Shown here: piece after piece, positions 53,063-63,975 of the stretch
How the letters are laid out: every line of letters starts with the position of its first letter
How positions within the stretch are numbered: position 1 is the stretch's first letter
Made by a program: the position numbers and the translations under genes
NCBI GenBank assembly: GCA_019118275.1
Contig: DWZH01000103.1
Span: 1-64,000, forward strand
DNA length: 64,000 nucleotides
From: Candidatus Brachybacterium merdavium
GTDB taxonomy: Bacteria; Actinomycetota; Actinomycetes; Actinomycetales; Dermabacteraceae
Direction: 5' to 3'
Notes under the pieces: model-generated
The model's input: only the letters and a program-made list of their open reading frames with translations
Told to the model about the DNA's origin: nothing
Databases searched by the model: none

Positions 53063-54022
53063 TCAGGCGGCCGCCGCGTTGGCGGCGACGACCAGAGCGG
53101 TCAGCGCCTGGGCACGCTCGAGGTTCTCGGTGGTGTCCTCGCCGGAGCGGATCGAGGCGACCCACTGGGCGAAGGGATTGGCGGCGTCGGCGGGCACCTC
53201 GACCGCGACGGGGCCGTTGCCCACGTCCACGCTCATGCCGCCCTCGGCGCCGAGGCCGTACTGGAGCGACCCGGTGGTGCCCTGGATCTCGATCGAGAAG
53301 GGGCTGGTGGGGGTCACGAAGCCCGTCTCGATCACGCCGATCGCGCCATCGGTGCTGGTCACGGTGACCACCGCGTTGTCCTCGACACCGCGGCCGGTCA
53401 TGTCGGTGTACGTCGCCGAGCGCACCCGCAGATCCGTGCCCAGGATCAGCTGGGTGAGGTAGGCAGGGTGGGCGGCGAGATCGCTGAAGGCCCCGCCGAT
53501 CGCCTCGGCCGGGTCGTAGAAGCGCGCCGGCAGCCAGTCGGCCACCGAGCCGTTGTGGGCGAGCCGCACGCGCGAGTAGGTGATGCGGCCCAGCGTCTCC
53601 TCGGTGAGCACCCGCTGCAGGGCCAGGGTGTAGCCGTGCGCCAGACGCGGCAGGGACACGGTGACCCGCACGCCCTGCGCGCGGGCGGAGGCGAGCAGCT
53701 CTTCGCCCTCCTCCACGGTGGGGGCCAGCAGCTTCTCGGTGAACACGTGCTTGCCGGCCGCGATCACGCGGCCGATCACGTCTCGATGGGCGGTGGTGGC
53801 GGTGGTGACGGTGACGCCGTCGAGGTCCTCGCGGGCCAGCAGCTGATCGAGATCGCCCGTGAACGGCACCTCGAGGGACTCGGCCAGGGCGCGCCCACGC
53901 TCGACGTCCTCGTCCCAGACGGCGACCAGCTCGGTGTCGGGATGCTTCTGGGCCTCGCGCGCGTACTCCTCGGCGTGGACATGCCAGGCGGACAGGGCAG
54001 CGATACGTAACGGTGCGGACAC
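53063..54022 (-). CDS. Gfo/Idh/MocA-family oxidoreductase (second of two)
   Basis: At 319 residues it has the family fold but differs at the N-terminus. LRIAALSAWHVHAEEYARE replaces the usual GxGxxG with a degenerate SAWHVH, so its nucleotide binding may be altered. The EKP motif appears as FTEKLLAPTVEEGEE, with L where P is expected, and GGAFSDLAAHPAYLTQL keeps the D-x-x-x-H. It may still bind NAD(P) or act as a noncatalytic partner of the first oxidoreductase. GTG 54022 follows GAGGAA. Confidence 0.85.
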   Translation of the reverse strand: MSAPLRIAALSAWHVHAEEYAREAQKHPDTELVAVWDEDVERGRALAESLEVPFTGDLDQLLAREDLDGVTVTTATTAHRDVIGRVIAAGKHVFTEKLLAPTVEEGEELLASARAQGVRVTVSLPRLAHGYTLALQRVLTEETLGRITYSRVRLAHNGSVADWLPARFYDPAEAIGGAFSDLAAHPAYLTQLILGTDLRVRSATYTDMTGRGVEDNAVVTVTSTDGAIGVIETGFVTPTSPFSIEIQGTTGSLQYGLGAEGGMSVDVGNGPVAVEVPADAANPFAQWVASIRSGEDTTENLERAQALTALVVAANAAAA

Positions 54023-54184
54023 GGTTCCTCACGTTCCAGGCTCGGGGGAGCGGCGTGCCCGCAGGACTTACGGCCGCGCGGATGGTGTGAACCAGCCTAC
54101 AGATTTTTCGTCGTCGCGCACCCTCTCAGAACGAATTTTCCGAATCGACTTAAGCGTTTTGTCCTGCGGGCCTTGCGGTCCTGC

Positions 54185-55414
54185 TCAGGGCGGAGGGAAG
54201 GCCCGAGCAGTGTCCACCCCGGCGTCGGCCCCTGCGTCGGCCCCAGCGGCGCCGCTCCGGGAGGCCCGGCCCGGAGTCATGAAGGTCTGCAGCGCCAATA
54301 CCGCCGCACCCACGCCGCAGGGGTGGGGCTGGACCTGCGAGACCGACACCGAGATCTCCATCCCCAGGTTGCGGGCCCGGCCCGACAGCAGCCGGTCCAT
54401 GGTCTGGCCCACCAGCACCGGAGCCGCCTGGACGGCGGGGCCGGACATCACGATCGCCTCGATGCCCAGTGCGCTGATGGCCGACCACACGGCCTGGGCC
54501 AGAGCGGTGACCGCGCCCTGGAACACCTCCCGCGCGCGGGGCTCGCCGCGCGCCGCGGCCAGGGCGATCAGCACCGTGTCACTGCTGCGGGAGGCGGGCG
54601 TCAGGGCGAGGCCGAGATCCTGGGCGAGTCCGTCGGCCTGCTGGGCGCTGCGGAGGATGGCCCGGGTCGAGGCGTACTGGTGCAGGCAGCCTGAGCCGCC
54701 GCACTCGCAGACCGGGCCGTCGGGGTCGATGACCACGTGATCCAGGGTGGCGCCGTTGCCCGTGGTCGGTTGCAGGGGTCTGCCGTCCTGCAGGATCGAC
54801 AGGCCCAGGCCCGCATCCATGTGCACCGTCGCGCACAGTCCGCTCTCGGGCTGCTCTCCGCTCCAGGAGCTGCCCAGGGCCGCGCAGGTCGGGGCGCTCG
54901 CCGTGATCGAGGGGATGTCCAGGTCGACGGCGATCTCGCGCAGCAGCCGGTGTCCGTCCACGCCGAGCCCGTAAGGGATCGCGAACCCGATGCCGGTCGA
55001 GGAGCGTGCGTCCGGGTGCGGATCGATCATCGACAGCGCCCGGTCCAGGGCGGCGGAGACCTCCGTGGCATCGGCGGCCGCGGGCAGCGGCAGGGCGATC
55101 CGGGAGCGCAGTGCGCCGCTCATGTCCACCCCCACCAGGGACAGCCGGTCGGTGTCGATCGTGCAGCCGATCGCCCACCGGGCCTGGTCGTTCAGACGCA
55201 GCAGGGCGGCGCGCTTGCCTCCCCGCGAGCTCGCGAACCCGCTCTCCACCAGCAGCTCCGCGGCGAGCAGCCGCTTGACGGCGTAGGTGACAGTCGCCGG
55301 CGTCACGCCCAGCTCGCGGGCGATCTCCACCCGGCTGGTCTCGGAGCGGCGCCGCACCAGCTCCAGGATCGCCGCGTCGGTCGCGGAGGCCCTGCGCTCA
55401 CCGGTCGCTGTCAC
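54185..55414 (-). CDS. ROK-family transcriptional regulator of the mannosidase locus
   Basis: The 409-residue protein has an N-terminal winged HTH (VEIARELGVTPATVTYAVKRLLAAELL, about 30-55), a ROK domain with the nucleotide-like MDAGLGLSIL, and the zinc-binding site CECGGSGC. A low-complexity tail of about 25 residues (GAAGADAGADAGVD) ends it. It sits between the oxidoreductase pair and the divergent peptide-type importer, so it can govern both. A palindrome at 55575-55593 is a candidate binding site. Effector unknown, plausibly a mannose derivative. Confidence 0.9.
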   Translation of the reverse strand: MTATGERRASATDAAILELVRRRSETSRVEIARELGVTPATVTYAVKRLLAAELLVESGFASSRGGKRAALLRLNDQARWAIGCTIDTDRLSLVGVDMSGALRSRIALPLPAAADATEVSAALDRALSMIDPHPDARSSTGIGFAIPYGLGVDGHRLLREIAVDLDIPSITASAPTCAALGSSWSGEQPESGLCATVHMDAGLGLSILQDGRPLQPTTGNGATLDHVVIDPDGPVCECGGSGCLHQYASTRAILRSAQQADGLAQDLGLALTPASRSSDTVLIALAAARGEPRAREVFQGAVTALAQAVWSAISALGIEAIVMSGPAVQAAPVLVGQTMDRLLSGRARNLGMEISVSVSQVQPHPCGVGAAVLALQTFMTPGRASRSGAAGADAGADAGVDTARAFPPP

Positions 55415-55574
55415 CGCCGCCTCCTCTCCTGAGCCCCGGTGGCGCTGACCGCGGACTGCCCGCAGTCAGTGTCGCCCCCGGCGCTGCGCCGGGTCCGAGC
55501 GTGACCATTTTGTTGCCTCGCGCCGACGCCGGGGCCCTTGACGGACTGTGATCCATGTCCCCACAATACCCTTA

Positions 55575-55593
55575 CTTCATTAACCAAATGAAG
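55575..55593. promoter_or_regulatory. Inverted repeat in the ROK/importer divergent region (candidate ROK operator)
   Basis: CTTCATT, five bases AACCA, then AATGAAG: perfect seven-base arms in an AT-rich patch within the 303-base region between the ROK gene and the binding-protein gene. It resembles the A/T-flanked palindromes bound by ROK regulators. No other palindrome of this quality was seen in that region. Confidence 0.6.
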
Positions 55594-55717
55594 GAAGCTC
55601 CTCGCGGTTCCCTCAGCCTCATAACCCCACGGTCCGGGCGGCGCGGGAACCGGCGGGCCCCACGGGAACCGCGGAGCGATCGACCGGGCACGCACTGAAG
55701 CGTGGACAAGGAGAGCA

Positions 55718-57415
55718 ATGATGCACCTCAGTCGTCGAGATCTGTACAAGCTGACTGCGCTCGGCGCGGCACCCGTCGCGCTGGCCGCGTGCGGCGAGGC
55801 CTCCAACCTCGACACCGAGGGAGGGGAGGGCGGCGATCAGCGGCCCATCATCAACGCCGTCGCCACCGAAGGCAGCCTGGCCAAGAACTTCAACCCCCAC
55901 TCACCGTCCGTGGTCCACATGATCCAGGGGCTGATCTACGAGACGCTGTTCTACTTCAACCCCCTCGAGCCCATCGACCAGGAGCCCGTCCCACTGCTGG
56001 GTGAGAGCTTCGAGTGGAACGAGGACGGCACGGTCCTGACGGTCACCATCCGCACCGGAGTGGTCTGGACCGACGAGACCCCCTTCACCTCGGACGACGT
56101 CGCCTTCACCTTCAACAAAGTGCGCGACACCGAGGCGCTCAACGCCGGCGGCACCGCTCCCTCGGCCGAGGCGATCGATGACACGACGGTGGAGATCACC
56201 TACGCCGAGCCCTCCTACACCGAAGGCCCCAACGCCCTCTCCCGAACCTGGATCATCCCCGAGCACCTGTTCTCCGACGTCGACGACCTGGCCACGTACG
56301 CCAATGAGGAGCCGGTGGGCACCGGTCCGTTCGCCTACGCCGAATTCACCGCGGAGTCCTACCTGCTGCGGACCAACGACACCTACTGGGACGAGGGCAA
56401 GCCCGCGATCGGGGGAGTGCGGGTCAGCGCCACCTCCGGGAACCAGTCCGCGACCGACCTGTGGCTGGCCGGCGAGATCGACTACGTCTCGGTCGCGATC
56501 CCCGACCTCGAAGAGCACGTGGAGGCCAATCCCGACCTGGCCTACACCAACACCGGCATCTCGCAGATGGCCCTGATGGCCTCTTCCAACCCGGACCTGG
56601 GCAGCGAGGGCCCGCAGACCGACGTCGCGGTGCGCAAGGCCCTCTACTACGGCATGGACCGCGAACAGCTGTCCAAGCTCGCGTTCTTCGATCTCGGATC
56701 AGACATCTCCCCGTCCTTCGCGCTGCCCGAGCGCGACGCCGACTTCATCGATCCATCGATCGAACTGGCCCCCTGGAACGCGCAGCCCGAGGAAGCGACC
56801 GCGATCCTGGAGGATGCCGGCTACGAGCTCGGCTCCGACGGCGTCTACGCCAAGGACGACGTGCGGCTCTCGATGACGATCTCCTGCCCCACGGGCTGGT
56901 CCGATTACGTCACCGCCTTGGACACACTGGCCGAGCAGTACAAGCAGATCGGCATCGAGCTGGTCCCGCAGCAGGTCTCGGTCAACGAGTGGAACGACGC
57001 CAAGGCGAAGGGCACCTACGAGCTGCTGATCGACTCCGTCGGCCAGGGCCCCGCCCCGGATCCCTACTACCCGTACCGCACCCACTTCTCGACGGACAAC
57101 ACCGTGCCCGTCGGGGAGAACGGCAACCCATACGAGAACGTCACCCGCTTCTCGGACCCCGACGTCGACGCCGCGCTGGACGCCGCCGCGGCCACGGACG
57201 ACCCCGAGGCCAAGAAGGAGCACTACTACCTCGTCCAGCAGCGGCTGTGGGAGGTGATGCCGGCGATCCCGGTGCTGATCGGCTCCTCGCTGACGCAGTA
57301 CAACAACTCGAAGGTCACCGGCTGGCCCACCGAGGACGACATGTACGCCTACCCCATGGCCTGGGCGGCACCCGACAGCGCCATGGTCCTCAAGGCCGTC
57401 ACCCCCGTCAGCTGA
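55718..57415 (+). CDS. Peptide/oligosaccharide ABC transporter substrate-binding lipoprotein (family 5)
   Basis: The 565-residue protein starts MMHLSRRDLYKLTALGAAPVALAACG, with a twin-arginine lipoprotein signal and the lipobox cysteine at about 26. The body has the SBP_bac_5 layout: FNPHSPSVVHMIQGLIYETLF, TPFTSDDVAFTFNKVRD, VGTGPFAYAEF, VRKALYYGMDREQLSKLAF, and a YNNSKVTGWP end. Family 5 binders take dipeptides, oligopeptides or, in many actinobacterial loci, oligosaccharides. The GH2 enzyme at the end of the operon favours a mannose-containing glycan. GGACAAGGAGAG precedes the ATG. Confidence 0.92.
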   Translation: MMHLSRRDLYKLTALGAAPVALAACGEASNLDTEGGEGGDQRPIINAVATEGSLAKNFNPHSPSVVHMIQGLIYETLFYFNPLEPIDQEPVPLLGESFEWNEDGTVLTVTIRTGVVWTDETPFTSDDVAFTFNKVRDTEALNAGGTAPSAEAIDDTTVEITYAEPSYTEGPNALSRTWIIPEHLFSDVDDLATYANEEPVGTGPFAYAEFTAESYLLRTNDTYWDEGKPAIGGVRVSATSGNQSATDLWLAGEIDYVSVAIPDLEEHVEANPDLAYTNTGISQMALMASSNPDLGSEGPQTDVAVRKALYYGMDREQLSKLAFFDLGSDISPSFALPERDADFIDPSIELAPWNAQPEEATAILEDAGYELGSDGVYAKDDVRLSMTISCPTGWSDYVTALDTLAEQYKQIGIELVPQQVSVNEWNDAKAKGTYELLIDSVGQGPAPDPYYPYRTHFSTDNTVPVGENGNPYENVTRFSDPDVDAALDAAAATDDPEAKKEHYYLVQQRLWEVMPAIPVLIGSSLTQYNNSKVTGWPTEDDMYAYPMAWAAPDSAMVLKAVTPVS

Positions 57416-57522
57416 CACCGCATCCGGCGCCGCGCCGCCCCTCGTCCCGCCGGTCCTCCTCTCTCGCGGGTCGGGTGGAACGGCCGCCGGTGCCGCCTCC
57501 GCTGCGAAAGGATCTCGAGGCC

Positions 57523-58509
57523 GTGCACTTCCTGCGCAAGATCGGGTTCTACCTGGTGGCCCTGTGGGCTGCGGTGACCCTGAACTTCTTCATCCCCCGT
57601 GCCCTGCCCGGCAGCCCCGTGGACGCGGTACTGGCCAAGCTCGCACTGCGCGGGCCGGTGGACCCGAGCACCCGCGAGGCGATCGAGGTGATGCTCGGGG
57701 CCGACGACGACACGTCGCTGTTCGAGGAGTACTTCGCCTACCTGGCGGGTCTGTTCCGCGGTGACCTCGGCATCTCCGTCACCTATTTCCCCACCCCCGT
57801 GTCCCAGGTGGTGGGCCAGTCCCTGCCCTGGACCCTGGTGCTGGTGGGGCTGGCCACCACGATCACCTTCGTCATCGGCATGGTGCTGGGCACCGTCGCG
57901 GGCTGGAAGCGCGGCACCTGGTTGGACTCGCTCATCCCCGCCACCACGATCCTGCAGGCCGTCCCGTACTTCTGGCTTGCGCTGCTGTTCATCTACGTGC
58001 TGTCGGTGAACATGGGCCTCTTCCCCATCGCCGGCGGTTACGACTACACGCTGGTGCGGCCGGCACTGGACTACCCCTTCCTCTCCAACGCCGTCTACTA
58101 CGGCTTCCTGCCGGCACTGACCATCGTGCTGTCCTCGCTCGGCGGATGGCTGCTGGGGATGCGCAACATGATGGTCTCCACCCTCAGCGAGGACTACATC
58201 CTGACCGCCGAGGCCAAGGGACTCTCCCCGCGCCGGGTGATGATCATGTACGCCGCCCGCAACGCGATGCTTCCCAGCGTCTCCGGGTTCGCGATCTCGC
58301 TGGGGTTCGTGGTGTCCGGCTCGATCGTGGTGGAGACGGTGTTCTCCTATCCCGGCGTCGGCTACACCATGCTGCAGGCCGTGCAGAACAACGACTACTC
58401 GCTGATGCAGGGCCTGTTCCTGATCATCACGGTCTCCGTGCTGGCCGCGAACCTGGTGGTGGACCTCCTGTACGGCGTGATCGATCCCCGCACGCGAGCG
58501 CGGAGCTGA
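57523..58509 (+). CDS. ABC transporter permease, DppB/OppB type
   Basis: GTG 57523 has AAAGGA ten bases upstream; the product has 328 residues and six helices, the first at 6-26 (LRKIGFYLVALWAAVTLNFF). It shows the DppB hallmarks FIPRALPGSPVDAVL and EDYILTAEAKGLSPRRVMIMYAARNAMLP, which is the EAA loop. GDLGISVTYFPTPVSQVV is in the extracytoplasmic part. It pairs with the DppC-type permease nine bases downstream. No other start fits as well. Confidence 0.9.
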   Translation: MHFLRKIGFYLVALWAAVTLNFFIPRALPGSPVDAVLAKLALRGPVDPSTREAIEVMLGADDDTSLFEEYFAYLAGLFRGDLGISVTYFPTPVSQVVGQSLPWTLVLVGLATTITFVIGMVLGTVAGWKRGTWLDSLIPATTILQAVPYFWLALLFIYVLSVNMGLFPIAGGYDYTLVRPALDYPFLSNAVYYGFLPALTIVLSSLGGWLLGMRNMMVSTLSEDYILTAEAKGLSPRRVMIMYAARNAMLPSVSGFAISLGFVVSGSIVVETVFSYPGVGYTMLQAVQNNDYSLMQGLFLIITVSVLAANLVVDLLYGVIDPRTRARS

Positions 58510-58518
58510 GGAGCAGAC

Positions 58519-59534
58519 ATGACACAGAGCCCGCAGACCGTCACCCCCGTCTCCCCGGGGTCCGAGTCCCGGCCCAGGCGCCCCGGCCGCCTGCGCGCCG
58601 CGCTGCGCCGCATTGCCACCCCTTCGCTGCTGATCGGGGTGGGTCTGGTGGTCCTCACCAGTCTGTTCGGCATCATCGGCCCCTTCTTCGTGGCCGATCC
58701 GCTGGCCATCTCGAGCGGTGGCATGCAGCCCCCGTCGGCCGAGCACTGGCTGGGCACCACCCAGACCGGGCAGGACGTGGTGGCACAGCTGGCCTGGGCC
58801 ACGCGCGGATCGCTCACGGTCGGCCTGATCGTCGCGACCCTGGCACTGCTGCTCTCGGCGTTCTTCGGGGTCCTCGGCGGGTACCTCGGCGGCTGGGTCG
58901 ACGAGCTCTTCTCCCTGTTCACCAACGTGGTGCTGATCCTGCCGGGACTGCCGCTGATGATCGTGATCGGCTCCTACGTCGAGCAACGCGGTCTGCTGCT
59001 GATCTCGCTGATCCTGGCGATCACCTCCTGGGCCGCGGCCGCCCGCGTGCTGCGGTCCCAGACCCTGTCCATCCGCAACCGCGACTACGTGCAGGCTGCG
59101 AGGGTCGCCGGCGAGAAGCCGCACCGCATCATCTCCGTGGAGATCCTGCCCAACCTGTTGCCCGTGATGTCCAGCGGTTTCGTGTTCGCCCTGATCACGG
59201 CGATCCTCGGAGAAGCCGGCCTGAGCTTCATCGGGCTGGGCGTCTACGGCACCCAGACCTGGGGGTCGATGCTGTTCTACGCCCAGAACGCCCAGGCCCT
59301 GACCTTGGGCGGGTGGTGGTGGTTCGTCCCACCGGGCGCGATGATCGCGCTGCTGGGCTGTGGACTGTCGCTGATCAACTTCTCCATCGACGGGATCATC
59401 AACCCGCGCCTGCGCACCGCCCCCAAGGCGGCCCGCAACCTGCGCAAGGCCGAGCAGGCGGCCGACGAGCGCAGCAGCCGTCCCGATGACGGATCGAGCG
59501 ACCGCCGCAGCACGTCCAGCAAGGAGGCCGTGGC

Positions 59535-59538
<4 letters not shown>
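58519..59538 (+). CDS. ABC transporter permease, DppC/OppC type
   Basis: The 339-residue protein has an N-terminal cytoplasmic tail (about 1-40) with many P and R residues, then six helices. The motif LGTTQTGQDVVAQLAWATRGSL is typical of DppC/OppC, and RNRDYVQAARVAGEKPHRIISVEILPN is the EAA loop. It ends with a charged tail (ADERSSRPDDGSSDRRSTS), and the ATPase gene overlaps it by four bases. It forms the pore with the DppB-type permease. Confidence 0.92.
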
Positions 59539-60598
<1,060 letters not shown>

Positions 60599-60602
<4 letters not shown>

Positions 60603-61459
60603 CCACCCTGACCGTCTCCGGACTGCACAAGACCTACACGCTGCGCAACGGCCTGCGCTTCACCAAGCTGCGGGCCGTCCAGGACGTCGACCTCGAGCTG
60701 AGCGCCGGACGCACCGTCGCCCTGGTGGGCCAGTCCGGCTCCGGCAAGTCCACCATCGCCAAGATCCTCGCCCAGCTGGAGCGGCCCACCTCCGGCGCGA
60801 TCACCCTGGGTGGCGCCCCGATCGGCACCCGCGGCCGGGCCCTGGCTCGCTACCGCGACCACGTCCAGATGGTCTTCCAGGACCCCTTCGCCTCCCTGAA
60901 CCCCTTCCACAGCATCGGCCACCACCTCGAACGTCCCCTGCTGCTGCACGGCAAGGCCACGCGCACCGACGTGCGCACCAAGGTCTGCGAGCTCCTCGAG
61001 CGGGTGAACCTCACCCCGGCCGAGAGCTTCATCGACCGTCGGCCCCATGAGCTCTCCGGCGGGCAGCGCCAGCGCGTGGCGATCGCCCGCGCGTTGGCCC
61101 CCGAGCCCAGCGTGCTGATCGCCGACGAACCCGTCTCCATGCTGGACGTATCCGTCCGCCTGGGCGTGCTGAACCTCCTCGCCCGCCTGCAGCGCGAGGA
61201 GAACCTGGCAATGCTATACATCACCCACGACCTGGCCACCGCCCGCCACTTCTCCGACGAGATCCTGGTGATGTACCGCGGCGAGGTCGTGGAGCGCGGA
61301 GCGGCCGACGAGGTCATCCTGCGTCCGCGGGCCGAGTTCACCCGGCAGCTGCTGGTGGCCGCCCCCGAACCTAGCAGCAACCCCCGGTTCCTCGCCGAGG
61401 CCCAGCGCCGCGGCGTCCCCATGCCCGATCACCTCGCCCTCGCGGAGGACAGCCCGTGA
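60599..61459 (+). CDS. ABC transporter ATP-binding protein, DppF/OppF type
   Basis: At 286 residues it carries Walker A GQSGSGKST (about 43-51), the Q loop MVFQDPFASLNPFHSI, the signature LSGGQRQRVAIARALAPEP, and Walker B VLIADEPVSMLD. The final EFTRQLLVAAPEP is the usual OppF tail. It is the second ATPase of the operon and overlaps both neighbours by four bases. Together the five gene products form a complete family 5 importer. Confidence 0.93.
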
Positions 61460-63975
61460 CCCAGACCAGCACCGCCGCCCTCGCCCGTCGTCCGCTGCAC
61501 GAGGGCTGGCACCTGACCATCACCGACGGTCCGGCCCCTTTCACCGCCCGCGACGTGCCCGCCACCGTGCCCGGCACCCTGATCACCGACCTGCACGCCA
61601 ACGGACTGATCGCCGACCCCTACCTGGACCGGAACGAGCACGAGCTGGCCTGGACCGGCGAATGCGACGTCACCTACGCCACCAGCTTCCACTGGGCCCC
61701 CACCGGCGCCGAACGCATCGACCTGGTCGCCGCCTCCCTCGACACCGCCGCCACCGTGGTGCTGAACGGGCGGCGCATCGCCGAGGTGCAGAACCAGCAC
61801 CGCTCCTGGCGTTTCGACGTCACCGACGCGCTCCTCGAGGGCAGCAACCACCTCGAGATCCGCTTCGCCTCCCCGCTGCGCACCGCCCGCGAGAACGAGG
61901 CCGTGCTCGGGGCGATGCCGGTGACCGGCAACGACCTGCCCTACAACGCGATCCGCAAGATGGCCTGCAACTTCGGGTGGGACTGGGGTCCGGTGCTGGT
62001 CACTAGCGGCATCGTCGGTCAGATCAGTCTGGAGGAATGGTCCGGGGCGAGGCTCGCGGAGGTCCGCCCCCAGGTGACCGTCTCGGAGGGGTGCGGCACC
62101 GTGGACCTGCGGGCCCTGATCGAACGGGCCGAGATCCTCGACGACTCCGCGGTGACCGTCGCCGCGCGTCTGCTGGATCCGGCGGGCCGGGAGATCGACG
62201 ATGTCGCCCAATCCGTCGCGGCCGACGAGTTCGATCTTCGCGTGTCGACCTCAGACCCGCAGCTGTGGTGGCCGCGCGGCTACGGCGACCAGCCCCTGTA
62301 CACCGTGGGCATCGACCTGCTGGACGCCGACCACGTCCTGCTGGACTCGCGCGTCCGCCGCATCGGGTTCCGCACCGCCGGGGTGGTCGAGGAACCGGAT
62401 GGACTCGGTACCTCCTTCACGATCGTGGTCAACGACCGGCCGATCCTGGCCAAGGGAGCCAACTGGATCCCCGACGACTGCTTCCCCTCCCGACTGGGGG
62501 CCGAGGACTACCGCGCAAGCATCACCGATGCGATCGAGGCCGGCATGAACACCCTGCGCATCTGGGGAGGCGGGCTCTACGAATCCGAGCTCCTCTACAA
62601 CCTGTGCGATGAACTGGGGATCGTGGTGTGGCAGGACTTCACCATGGCCTGCGCCGCCTACTCCGAGCGGGATCCGCTGCGCAGCGAGCTCGAGGCCGAG
62701 GCCCGCGAGCAGATCGTGCGCCTGGCCTGGCATCCCGCGCTGGTCCACTGGAACGGCAGCAACGAGAACGTCGAGGGCTACCACCACTGGGGCTGGCAGG
62801 AGCACATCCCCGAGGGCGCCGGCTGGGGGCTCGCCTACTACACCGAGCTGTTCCCGTCCCTACTGGCCGAGCTCGACCCCACCCGCAGCTACACCCCCAC
62901 CAGCCCCTACTCCCGGCCCCTGCCCGAGGATCCGCGCAACCCCGACCACGGCACCGTGCACAACTGGGTGGCCTGGGCCTCCGAGGAGGACAACGACTAC
63001 ACCCGGTACCGCGACACCGTGCCGCGCTTCTCCGCCGAGTTCGGCTATCAGGGGCCTGCCAACTACGCCACGGTCGCACGGGCGATCACCGAGCGGCCAC
63101 TGGACGCCGACTCCGAGACGATGCTGTCCCACCAGAAGGCCGAGGGCGGTCAGGACAAGCTGCGCCGCGGGATGGCCCCGCATCTGCCCCCGGTCGAGGG
63201 CTTCGACGATTTCCATTTCGCGACCCAGCTGAACCAGGCCCGCGCCCTGGTCACCGGCATCGGCCACTACCGCTCCCACTGGCCGGTCTGCGCCGGGACC
63301 ATCGTGTGGCAGCTGAACGACTGCTGGCCGGTCACCTCCTGGGCAGCGGTCGACGGGGACCGGCGCCGCAAGCTGCTCTGGTACGCGCTGCGGGATGTCT
63401 ACCAGCCGGTGCTCCTGACCATCCAACCGCGTGAGCAGGGCCTGGCCGCGAGCCTCGGCAACGACACCGACGAGGCACTGGAGGGCCGACTGCGCCTGCG
63501 CCGCCAGCGACACGACGGCGAGGTGCTCGCCGAGACCACCCTCGACGCGCACGTCCCGGCCCGTTTAGCGGGCACGCTGCCCGTCCCGGTGGAGCTCGCG
63601 AGACCCGAGGATCCCGCCCGTGAGGTGCTGCTGGTCGAGCTCGAGGGGGCCGGAGTGCGCGTCGTGCATCCCTTCGCCGAGGACCGGGACTCGGCGCTCG
63701 CCGAGGCAGCCGTGACCGCGCGCGCGGAGCGGGTCGAGGACGGCGTGGAGATCACGGCCTCGGCGACCTCGACCGTGCGCGACCTGTGCGTGCTGGCCGA
63801 CAAGGTCGATCCCGGGGCCGTGGCGGACCGCCAGCTGGTGACCCTGCTGGCGGGCGAGAGCGCACGCATCCGGGTGCGCACCACGGCCGATGTGGACCCG
63901 GAGGCGTGGTTGGCGCAGGATGTCCTCCTCAGCGCCAACGATCTGGTGGCCCGGGCCCGCGCCCGCGGCGACTGA
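61456..63975 (+). CDS. Glycoside hydrolase family 2 beta-mannosidase
   Basis: GTG 61456 overlaps the ATPase stop, giving 839 residues. The N-terminal sugar-binding domain (LHEGWHLTITDG through ATVVLNGRRIAEVQNQHRSW) and immunoglobulin-like segments are followed by the TIM barrel (about 310-600). ALVHWNGSNENVEG puts the acid/base at E437, PRFSAEFGYQGP puts the nucleophile at E528, and VWQLNDCWPVTSW closes the barrel. GNFGWDWGP-type wording (CNFGWDWGPVL) is typical of GH2 mannosidases. No signal peptide is present, so it removes mannose from the imported glycan in the cytoplasm. It is the last operon gene visible; the next begins after 63976. Confidence 0.93.
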   Translation: MTQTSTAALARRPLHEGWHLTITDGPAPFTARDVPATVPGTLITDLHANGLIADPYLDRNEHELAWTGECDVTYATSFHWAPTGAERIDLVAASLDTAATVVLNGRRIAEVQNQHRSWRFDVTDALLEGSNHLEIRFASPLRTARENEAVLGAMPVTGNDLPYNAIRKMACNFGWDWGPVLVTSGIVGQISLEEWSGARLAEVRPQVTVSEGCGTVDLRALIERAEILDDSAVTVAARLLDPAGREIDDVAQSVAADEFDLRVSTSDPQLWWPRGYGDQPLYTVGIDLLDADHVLLDSRVRRIGFRTAGVVEEPDGLGTSFTIVVNDRPILAKGANWIPDDCFPSRLGAEDYRASITDAIEAGMNTLRIWGGGLYESELLYNLCDELGIVVWQDFTMACAAYSERDPLRSELEAEAREQIVRLAWHPALVHWNGSNENVEGYHHWGWQEHIPEGAGWGLAYYTELFPSLLAELDPTRSYTPTSPYSRPLPEDPRNPDHGTVHNWVAWASEEDNDYTRYRDTVPRFSAEFGYQGPANYATVARAITERPLDADSETMLSHQKAEGGQDKLRRGMAPHLPPVEGFDDFHFATQLNQARALVTGIGHYRSHWPVCAGTIVWQLNDCWPVTSWAAVDGDRRRKLLWYALRDVYQPVLLTIQPREQGLAASLGNDTDEALEGRLRLRRQRHDGEVLAETTLDAHVPARLAGTLPVPVELARPEDPAREVLLVELEGAGVRVVHPFAEDRDSALAEAAVTARAERVEDGVEITASATSTVRDLCVLADKVDPGAVADRQLVTLLAGESARIRVRTTADVDPEAWLAQDVLLSANDLVARARARGD

